A stretch of 15,586 nt of DNA from Candidatus Mcinerneyibacteriota bacterium (GTDB taxonomy: Bacteria; AUK180; JAQVHJ01), in contig DAOVMD010000018.1 of NCBI GenBank assembly GCA_030630935.1, forward strand, positions 1 to 15,586, in the 5' to 3' direction. Shown one piece after another: positions 1 through 5,712 of this stretch (position 1 is its first letter; every line of letters starts with the position of its first letter). The notes below the pieces were generated by a model, which was not told the DNA's origin, searched no databases, and saw nothing but the letters and a program-made list of their open reading frames with translations. A program made the translations under genes and the position numbers.

Positions 1-108
1 AATCTTGAACCTAAAAATAAATTTTCAAAATTTTGTTTTTTTACCTAAACTCGCTATCAAAACACTTTTTTGATACCTTGTTTTTGCAGGAAGGTCAAAA
101 ATGAAGAG

Positions 109-150
109 TGAATAATGGTTTGCTTTAGACATTACAATGCTTTTATCTAG
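109..150 (+). repeat. Interspersed repeat module R4, copy 1
   Basis: This segment begins tgaataatggtttgcttta and continues into acaatgctttta. A related copy lies at 15401-15439 (tgaataatggttttgcttta, then gaatgctctta), and the second half recurs at 14862-14890 (tattacaatgcttttg). All three copies are in gene-free DNA. The similarity was aligned by eye, so the edges are approximate. Confidence 0.6.
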
Positions 151-216
151 AAAACGACTGCTTCCGCGCCCTGCACCCAAGCGAAGCAGTGGTACAGGGT
201 CTGTTATCTGTTCTCT

Positions 217-255
217 GCAATCTATTCTGTTAACGCAGTTAACCGAATAGATTGC
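217..255. repeat. Strong 18-bp-arm hairpin upstream of promoter
   Basis: The arms 217-234 and 238-255 pair over 18 positions with one mismatch (t228 against c244) around a three-base gca loop. The outer arm is gcaatctattc / gaatagattgc and the inner arm is gttaac / gttaac. No T-run follows on the + strand, so it is a poor intrinsic terminator for an upstream + strand gene. It ends 12 bp before the -35 box of the promoter at 268-296, so it could be an operator or a recombinogenic repeat. The outer gcaatct recalls the ends of the interspersed repeats elsewhere in the window. Confidence 0.75.
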
Positions 256-267
256 TATACAAAATGC

Positions 268-296
268 TTGACAAATAAATCTTACTATGATATACT
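268..296 (+). promoter_or_regulatory. Sigma-70-type promoter for the sugar-binding protein gene
   Basis: A perfect -35 box TTGACA (268-273) and a -10 box TATACT (291-296) are separated by exactly 17 bp. The expected transcription start is near 302-304, right at the AGAAGG ribosome-binding site (302-307) of the gene starting at 315. The leader would then be only about 12 nt. The same arrangement is seen for the minus-strand operon promoter at 14755-14783. Confidence 0.7.
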
Positions 297-314
297 TTTT
301 CAGAAGGTAAAACA

Positions 315-1631
315 ATGATTAAAAAGTTTATTATATTAGCAATAATCCTTACTTTTTTAATTGGCTGTTCGGAGTCCCAACTACCCGAAGAAAGCATCAT
401 CACATTAACAATATGGGAGAATTATAATAATGAAGAGCATGTTGTTTTTATTGAAATTGTTGATGAATTTGTTAAAGAGTATAATGAAACTCACCCGGAT
501 AAGAAAATAAAAATTCAGGTTGATAGAGTTCCGTTTGACGGTCTCCTTCCCAAATTAAAGACTTCAGCCATGACAAAAACAACCCCTGATATCTGCAGAG
601 TTGATGTCGCACATGTTGTTCCGCTTGCATTCGGCAAGTCGTTAATTAATCTGGATAAATTTGGTGCAAAGGAACTTCATGATAAACTCGTTCCGGCAGC
701 AATCAACTCTAATATTATTACTATTAAAGGAAGTGATGGGACAATCAGAAAGGGAACCTACGGCCTCCCGGATCAAACCAATACAACCGTATTATTTTAT
801 AATAAAACAATCTTCAAAAGATTTGCAAAAGAGCTCAAGGAAGCCGGGTTAAACCCGGATACTGCACCTCGAACCTGGGATGAACTAATTAAGTACGGTA
901 AGATAATCACAAAGCCTGACCAAGGGATTTATGCATTTGCAATGAACAACTCGCTCTGGTGGACTTTCCCGTTCTTTAACAGTTTTGGAGTTGAATTTAT
1001 AAGTTTTGAAGACGGAAAATTTATTACAAATATTAATAAGAAACCGGCAATTCAAGCTCTTCAATTAAAGGTAGATCTCTATAGGAAACACAAGATTGAA
1101 GCCGGGGCATGGCAGTCAGGGGCAATTGGAAAAGAACAGGGATTCATTAATAATAAATATGCAATGATAATTACGGGGCCCTGGATGCTGCAGTCGTTTA
1201 AAAATTCAAAAGTAAACTTTGGAACCGCTTTAATTCCTGCGGGACCAAAAGGAACATCATCTAATGTTGGCGGAACTAATATGGTAATTTTCAAATCATG
1301 TAAACATCCGGAAATTGCTTATGAATTCCTATCATACCTGGTATCTGAAAAGACACAGGTTAAATGGTGTAATACTCTTGGTCAGATACCGGTAGTTCTC
1401 AGTGCATTTGATAAGGTTGATTTAAAGAAGTTCCCTGAAATTAAGATATTCATGGAGCAAATGAAGACAGCAAAAGCCAGACCGATGATCCCAAATTATG
1501 ATATCCTGGAAACAGATATTATTAACCCGGAGATGGCGGCAGCTCTTTCAGGTCAGAAAACAGTAAAGCAGGCACTCGATGATGCAGCAAGAGAGATTGA
1601 TAAAAAGATACTTTCGATCATGAATGAATAA
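315..1631 (+). CDS. Sugar ABC transporter substrate-binding lipoprotein
   Basis: This 438-residue protein looks like a cluster-1-type extracellular solute-binding protein, the family of maltose and maltodextrin receptors. It would capture sugar in the periplasm and deliver it to an inner-membrane ABC permease. Residues 1-18 form a lipoprotein signal with an ideal lipobox (LIGC, lipidation at Cys18). Family landmarks are GLP at 150-152, FYNK at 161-164 and KYAMIITGPW at 281-290, whose tryptophan is commonly a sugar-stacking residue. The length is normal for the family. The start is fixed by AGAAGG at 302-307, 7 nt upstream. No permease or ATPase gene is next to it, so its partners lie outside the window. 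Exact ligand is not readable; the neighbouring glucan-binding genes make maltodextrin the best inference. Family assignment is firm and substrate is tentative. Confidence 0.92.
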   Translation: MIKKFIILAIILTFLIGCSESQLPEESIITLTIWENYNNEEHVVFIEIVDEFVKEYNETHPDKKIKIQVDRVPFDGLLPKLKTSAMTKTTPDICRVDVAHVVPLAFGKSLINLDKFGAKELHDKLVPAAINSNIITIKGSDGTIRKGTYGLPDQTNTTVLFYNKTIFKRFAKELKEAGLNPDTAPRTWDELIKYGKIITKPDQGIYAFAMNNSLWWTFPFFNSFGVEFISFEDGKFITNINKKPAIQALQLKVDLYRKHKIEAGAWQSGAIGKEQGFINNKYAMIITGPWMLQSFKNSKVNFGTALIPAGPKGTSSNVGGTNMVIFKSCKHPEIAYEFLSYLVSEKTQVKWCNTLGQIPVVLSAFDKVDLKKFPEIKIFMEQMKTAKARPMIPNYDILETDIINPEMAAALSGQKTVKQALDDAAREIDKKILSIMNE

Positions 1632-1640
1632 GTCGTAGGA

Positions 1641-1896
1641 GGCTGTCCGACAACTTGTGGCCAACTTTTTCATTAAGAAAAAGAAAGTATTGTCATTACG
1701 CATCGAGCAAAGTGAGATCTAGCTTGTGTCCGTAAAATGCGATAAACATCGCATGAGCTTACCCTGCAAGCAGGGTTTAAAAATGGGTGCTTTGCACCCC
1801 CAGATTGCCACACTTTGCTTTAGCGCGTGGCTGGAGTGTAACGGAAGTCATCCCGACACGTCGGGACAATGACAAATAACAAGTTATCAGACAGCC
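1641..1896. mobile_element. MITE-like element with 18-bp terminal inverted repeats
   Basis: Positions 1641-1658 (ggctgtccgacaacttgt) and 1879-1896 (acaagttatcagacagcc) are inverted repeats matching at 16 of 18 positions. The 256 bp enclosed have no credible gene and are packed with hairpins: atgcgat/atcgcat at 1737-1754, accctgc/gcagggt at 1761-1776, gggtgc/gcaccc at 1785-1799 and tcccgac/gtcggga at 1851-1866. A diverged copy of the tgtcattgcga-type repeat begins at 1691. No obvious target-site duplication is seen. The structure is that of a non-autonomous, transposase-free element, possibly one into which or around which repeats have accumulated. It may also end transcription of the upstream gene. 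Confidence 0.6.
1785..1878. repeat. Hairpin plus agattgcc...caatgacaaataa repeat, inside the MITE-like element
   Basis: The order is a gggtgc/gcaccc hairpin (1785-1799), then cagattgcc (1801-1809), a variable middle, then caatgacaaataa ending near 1879. The same order is found at 9879-9938: a gggagc/gctccc hairpin, agattgcc, a variable hairpin, then caatgacaaataa. Conserved ends with a variable middle suggest one repeat family in which internal hairpins are swapped or rapidly changing. Confidence 0.55.
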
Positions 1897-1902
1897 TTGT
1901 AG

Positions 1903-1922
1903 AGACGTGCCATGGCACGTCT
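1903..1922. repeat. Perfect 20-bp palindrome before the DOMON/FlgD-Ig gene
   Basis: The sequence agacgtgccatggcacgtct is a perfect palindrome. It starts 6 bp after the MITE-like element and ends 21 bp before the GGAG ribosome-binding site (1944-1947) of the gene starting at 1955. In RNA it would form a 10-bp hairpin with little loop. It could be an operator for a dimeric regulator or a repeat of the gtagagacg-palindrome type known from many bacterial genomes. Confidence 0.8.
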
Positions 1923-1954
1923 TATAAATGAAATACAAATCATGGAGTTCACAA

Positions 1955-3091
1955 ATGAAAAAGATATTAACCTTCCTATTTTTATTAGTTTTATTAATAC
2001 CAATCTCATACGGCATAACCGAAACAGATAAATCGTACAAGATCACAATTGATGGAAAAACCGACGATTACGATCAAACAACTGAATCATTATTCAGAAA
2101 TTCAAGCATTGCTTTGGAGTCTTCATTTGATTCATATTGGGGTAAAGAAAATGAAGTCACGGATATAAAATGTACCTGGGATGAATATTATTTATACATT
2201 GCCCTGAACAGCACAATAAATGGAAACAACCTCATGTTCTTCATTGATTCTATCGATGGCGGGATTCCTGATTTTAAACCGGAGAATTCCAGTGAGAGTA
2301 TATCCTGGAATAGGTCATTGACTTTTGTGAAGCATTATCCGGACTTCTACCTCGGAACATGGCCTGATAATAATACGCCTGAAAATTATAAAGCTCTATC
2401 TGAAATCAGAGATGAGAAATTTTATAACTCGACTGATTTTGAGTCAGCTGCATATCTGCCCACTTCAATAAATGGGGCAATTGAAATGAAAATTGCATGG
2501 TCAGCTTTATTTGGAACGACCCCGGGTAATGTCCCAATTGGAGCAAAAGTAAAATTATCCGCTTGTGTTACAGGGTCATGGGGGGGAAGTACTCCAGACG
2601 TGATCCCAGATAACTCTGCCGGAGCATCGACTGACGGACAGCAAAGAGTTATTATCGATAACTTCGCAATTGTAAATATCGATGATGATAATGACGGAAA
2701 ACCCGATATTGGAGTTAACCCGGTGGCAAGGACAACCTTTATTATTTCTTCCCTACCAAATAAACCTAATCCGATTAATATTACAAACCTGAAGGTTTAC
2801 CCAAAAATAATCTCGACTGTTCATGGTCATGAAGTTTATATTTCTTTTTATTTAAACATCTCAAAAAATATAACAGTGAAAGTTTTTAATATGAAAGGTG
2901 ATTTCATAAAAACAATTATCTATAATAAAACTGCCGTAATAGGCGAAAATAATAAAGATACAAATCCCAGCCTATACTGGGATGGAACAGACGAACAAGG
3001 AAAAACTGTCCCTGAAGGAATTTACATCATTTCAGTCACTGACGAAGATAAAACATTCCGCAAACTTGTTGCTGTTGCTGTTGTTCATTAA
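1955..3091 (+). CDS. Secreted protein with DOMON-like domain and C-terminal FlgD-type Ig domain
   Basis: The chosen start gives 378 residues and a clean signal peptide (MKKILTFLFLLVLLIPISYG). It sits 7 nt after GGAG at 1944-1947. An in-frame ATG at 1928 adds nine residues ahead of the signal and has no good ribosome-binding site. Residues about 28-245 open with TIDGKTDDYD and continue as a beta-rich domain resembling the CBM9/DOMON-like binding module of glucodextranase and archaeal amylopullulanases. Residues 243-251 (DDDNDGKPD) look like a calcium-binding DxDxDG loop. Residues about 278-378 match FlgD-type Ig or type IX secretion C-terminal domains, with YWDGTDEQGKTVPEGIY at 341-357. No catalytic motif is seen. 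It is probably a secreted or surface carbohydrate-binding accessory protein, and the similar module in the lipoprotein at 8215-9582 links it to the glucan cluster. Function is inferred. Confidence 0.75.
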   Translation: MKKILTFLFLLVLLIPISYGITETDKSYKITIDGKTDDYDQTTESLFRNSSIALESSFDSYWGKENEVTDIKCTWDEYYLYIALNSTINGNNLMFFIDSIDGGIPDFKPENSSESISWNRSLTFVKHYPDFYLGTWPDNNTPENYKALSEIRDEKFYNSTDFESAAYLPTSINGAIEMKIAWSALFGTTPGNVPIGAKVKLSACVTGSWGGSTPDVIPDNSAGASTDGQQRVIIDNFAIVNIDDDNDGKPDIGVNPVARTTFIISSLPNKPNPINITNLKVYPKIISTVHGHEVYISFYLNISKNITVKVFNMKGDFIKTIIYNKTAVIGENNKDTNPSLYWDGTDEQGKTVPEGIYIISVTDEDKTFRKLVAVAVVH

Positions 3092-3227
3092 TGGGGACGT
3101 ATATTACGTTTTTATCATGTTGCACATTTATGTGCATTGGAAACTCTGAAAGTTCTTTACAGATGCAGAAGATAGAGAAGGTCAATTAAGCGTTAGTTTT
3201 AAAGTATATAATGATGGAGAAGGTAAT
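3092..3227. other. Intergenic spacer with palindrome and in-frame coding-like relic
   Basis: Just after the upstream stop is a short stem acgta/tacgt (3097-3109) followed by four further Ts, a weak terminator candidate. A perfect hairpin tgcacat-tt-atgtgca lies at 3121-3136. From 3150 to 3227 the frame of the next gene stays open for 26 codons with no start codon and reads like protein (FFTDAEDREGQLSVSFKVY and onward). The next gene has its own strong ribosome-binding site and signal peptide, so this stretch is not its N-terminus. It may be a fragment of a decayed gene. Confidence 0.5.
3207..3212 (+). promoter_or_regulatory. Possible -10 box before the PorV-like gene
   Basis: A perfect TATAAT ends 4 bp before the ribosome-binding site GGAGAAGG (3216-3223). 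No good -35 box stands 16-18 bp upstream (aattaa at 3184-3189 with 17-bp spacing). The geometry, with transcription starting at the ribosome-binding site, matches the two better promoters in this window. AT-rich DNA makes chance matches common. Confidence 0.3.
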
Positions 3228-4133
3228 ATGAAAAAAGGTTTATTAATTTTACTGTTTATGTTTACAGCAGTCGTAATATGCTTTGCTGCGTTTGAGGATT
3301 TACCTCAGACCGCGAAGACCCGTGCACTTGGCGGTGCGATATCTCCCAGGATTGAAGGAGTCGAGTCAATCTTTTATAATCCCGCAGGGATGTTCACATC
3401 AGAAAAGATTTCAATAACACTTGCTTACAGCCAACCATATAATATTTCGGACTTGAATCGTTCAGTTATAGGAATAAACTATAAATTTAAGCGATATAAT
3501 TTTGGACTTGGAATTAATCAACTTTCTCTAAGTGATGTTTACACAGAGCGAAAAATTATCTTAGCTGCCAGTATCAGGTTACAGAGGCTATACCTTGGTT
3601 TAGCATTTAATTATTACACGATTTCAATCTCAGGATTGGACTATGATTATATGCCTCCAGTGATTGTGATTGGAGGTTCGCCGGGCGCGTTAGATTCTCA
3701 AGTAAGTATAAAATCATTTTCAATAGGTGCTTTATATCGTCTTCGGGAAAATTTAAACTTATCACTTGCTGTTTACGATTCTGGAAATAATTATTTCATG
3801 CACTTGAACCAGGAATATTATCTTGGTACTACTTTTGAAACAAAGCTGCCCGGAACAATTTCAATCGGAGCATTCTATAGTTTTAAAGATTATGTTTTCA
3901 TTTCAACTGAACTGAAGAATACACCTGAAGAATTTGATAATTTGGAAGAATCGCTCAGATTAGGTTTGGAATTTCTATTTTATAAATCCTTTGCAATGTG
4001 CCTGGGTAATTATTCGGGTGATACGACTTATGGATTTGGAATTATTACAAAAAACTTTAATCTTGACTTCGCATTTATATCAAATCCCAATTTAGGAAAT
4101 AATTATATGTACTCACTTCAAATAAAATTTTAG
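3228..4133 (+). CDS. PorV/PorQ-like outer-membrane beta-barrel protein
   Basis: This 301-residue protein has a signal peptide (residues about 1-20, cleavage near CFA/A). Next comes RALGGA and FYNPAG, the N-terminal signature of the PorV/PorQ/UPF0164 group of FadL-like barrels. Alternating hydrophobic strands run to a C-terminal aromatic residue (YSLQIKF), the usual barrel-insertion signal. PorV proteins carry type IX secretion cargo to the attachment complex in Bacteroidetes, while relatives elsewhere have unknown roles. It follows a gene whose product ends in a FlgD/type-IX-like C-terminal domain, which makes an export or surface-attachment role thinkable. In this operon it could also act as a glucan channel. 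The start is set by GGAGAAGG at 3216-3223. It is 11 bp from the next gene, so co-transcription is likely. Fold is confident and role is open. Confidence 0.8.
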   Translation: MKKGLLILLFMFTAVVICFAAFEDLPQTAKTRALGGAISPRIEGVESIFYNPAGMFTSEKISITLAYSQPYNISDLNRSVIGINYKFKRYNFGLGINQLSLSDVYTERKIILAASIRLQRLYLGLAFNYYTISISGLDYDYMPPVIVIGGSPGALDSQVSIKSFSIGALYRLRENLNLSLAVYDSGNNYFMHLNQEYYLGTTFETKLPGTISIGAFYSFKDYVFISTELKNTPEEFDNLEESLRLGLEFLFYKSFAMCLGNYSGDTTYGFGIITKNFNLDFAFISNPNLGNNYMYSLQIKF

Positions 4134-4144
4134 CTGGAGTTATA

Positions 4145-5641
4145 ATGAAAAGAAACCGGATATTAATACTAAACCTGTTTTTAATAATCCTTTTATTCAG
4201 GCTTACAGCATTCCCGGTCGGGAACAGAATAGAAGGTTATTTTGAAACTGGTTTTGGAACTAATAAAGAGAACGATATTTACGAATGGAATATGTGGCAG
4301 CCCAATACGAGATTTGAATTAAAGTTAACCGGTAACCCGATTGGGGAAGTTGAGACATTTTTAAAGATCTATGCTTACCGGAATTACTTTGACCAGCAAG
4401 AATATGATTCATCTGATTATGACCGGTTAGAATTTCTTGAAGGGCATATGCGTTTCCGAAAGAGTTCCGGTCCAAAAGGTTTTGAGCTGAATTTCTTCTT
4501 TCGTGAAAAGCGTTTCTGGATAGGGAGTCCCCTACTCGAACTGACTCAAGACTCCGGTTGGGATGACAAGTTCGGAGATAATACTCAGGGAGTCAGAGCA
4601 GATATCTGGGGAATAAACGGATTTAATATTAAATTGATCGCGGTAGATTTTTCCGGTGGCGGTGGTGAGGACGGTTATATCGGCAGGATTACCCGAAGTA
4701 TGTTTAATGGAAAATTTATCCTCGGGACTTCATACTTAAGAAAAAATACAATTATTATTGAAGATGAATTTGACACAGAAAATCAACATGAAGATTATAA
4801 CCAGGTTGTTGCAGGAGACTTTAAGATTTCTATTAAGGGAATCGACTTATTTGCAGAGTATGCAGAATCAAAAACGAAATTGGACTCTGAAGTATTTGAA
4901 GATCAGGAAGCTTCCCCTGATGCTTATAAGGTTGAGATCCGAAATATTAAAATCGGTAATTTCAGAACTGGAATCTACAACATCAATTTCAGTTACCGTG
5001 ACATTGGAGAAAACTATACAAACTGGATGGGAAAATCGGATAATGACCAGGTGGGCTATAATCTCAATTCATATTATCTTGTTGCCGGGTTTGCGATAAC
5101 ATTTACATTCAACTACGATTATCAGGAAGAGCATAATGAAGTCCAGGCACTTTATAAACCTGAAATGACTTTAAATACGAAGGAATATTTTTATTATGAA
5201 TCATACATTGAGTTTACAAAAGGTTTCAAGTCAAAGTTATATTTTCGAAACGGAAAAGATTTCTGGTATGGTGAAGAATATGAGCACAATGATATTTTTA
5301 GTGAGTTAATTGTAGAGAATAAATTAGGATTTTTAAAAACACAATTTAAAATAAAAGATATCGATTCACAATTTGAAAAATATATTTATGGAACTGAACT
5401 TGTAATTAATCTCTCTGATAAATTCCGGCTATTCACACGTTATCTTAATGTTCTCGAGTTAGGTAAAAACCGTGAGAATGTTTTTGTACAATTTCAGTAC
5501 TACCCCGGGAGCGGAGCTGAGCTTTTCCTGGAATACGGCAACAGCGGTTATGGAAATGATGGATTGGTTGACGACGATGACTTTATCTCAGGTGGAGATA
5601 ACGAAAATAGAGTTCAATTAATCTTTAAGGTTTGGTTTTAA
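4145..5641 (+). CDS. Outer-membrane beta-barrel (porin-like) protein of unknown specificity
   Basis: The protein has 498 residues, a signal peptide ending near LTAFPVG (residues 1-25), and then about 470 residues of alternating polar and hydrophobic strands rich in Tyr, Phe and Asp. It closes with VQLIFKVWF, a typical outer-membrane barrel end. Acidic loops (for example residues 478-492, VDDDDFISGGDNENR) may bind calcium or face outside. No plug or TonB box is seen, so it is not a SusC-type receptor. Its start is set by GGAG at 4136-4139, 11 bp after the previous stop. It sits between a PorV-like barrel and a glucan-binding barrel, so it may be a companion pore for glucan fragments, but nothing in the sequence proves the substrate. 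I do not recognise a named family. Confidence 0.75.
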   Translation: MKRNRILILNLFLIILLFRLTAFPVGNRIEGYFETGFGTNKENDIYEWNMWQPNTRFELKLTGNPIGEVETFLKIYAYRNYFDQQEYDSSDYDRLEFLEGHMRFRKSSGPKGFELNFFFREKRFWIGSPLLELTQDSGWDDKFGDNTQGVRADIWGINGFNIKLIAVDFSGGGGEDGYIGRITRSMFNGKFILGTSYLRKNTIIIEDEFDTENQHEDYNQVVAGDFKISIKGIDLFAEYAESKTKLDSEVFEDQEASPDAYKVEIRNIKIGNFRTGIYNINFSYRDIGENYTNWMGKSDNDQVGYNLNSYYLVAGFAITFTFNYDYQEEHNEVQALYKPEMTLNTKEYFYYESYIEFTKGFKSKLYFRNGKDFWYGEEYEHNDIFSELIVENKLGFLKTQFKIKDIDSQFEKYIYGTELVINLSDKFRLFTRYLNVLELGKNRENVFVQFQYYPGSGAELFLEYGNSGYGNDGLVDDDDFISGGDNENRVQLIFKVWF

Positions 5642-5712
5642 TTAAGTAATTTCACTATTGTTCTTTTAGATAAATAAAAGTTTAGAATTTAAAAATATAT
5701 GGAGTTTATTAA

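Larger units (their letters stand above)
1..314. other. Repeat-rich leader region, no gene
   Basis: I see no credible gene here. A minus-strand frame of 96 codons runs through it, but its translation follows the repeats and has no domain character. The stretch holds a small AT hairpin (tatcaaaa at 55-62 against ttttgata at 68-75), a copy of an interspersed module at 109-150 (see that entry), and two mutually exclusive inverted repeats at 157-199. In the first, actgcttc at 157-164 can pair with gaagcagt at 183-190. In the second, ccctgcacc at 169-177 can pair, with one mismatch, with ggtacaggg at 191-199. The strong hairpin at 217-255 and the promoter at 268-296 complete the region. This looks like repeat debris upstream of the first gene. 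Confidence 0.7.

Noticed and set aside
25-315. Minus-strand 96-codon frame
   Set aside because: Its translation follows repeat and hairpin sequence, has no domain or signal character, and overlaps a strong promoter and ribosome-binding site on the other strand.
1928-1954. Upstream ATG for the DOMON/FlgD-Ig gene
   Set aside because: It would put nine residues before a perfect signal peptide. The ATG at 1955 has GGAG 7 nt upstream.
1777-2046. Minus-strand 89-codon frame
   Set aside because: It spans the MITE-like element, the palindrome and the start of a real gene. Its sequence is of the kind produced by translating dispersed repeats.
4758-5099. Second-frame ORF of 113 codons inside the 498-residue barrel gene
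   Set aside because: It overlaps a clear long gene in another frame and has no ribosome-binding site or recognisable domain.
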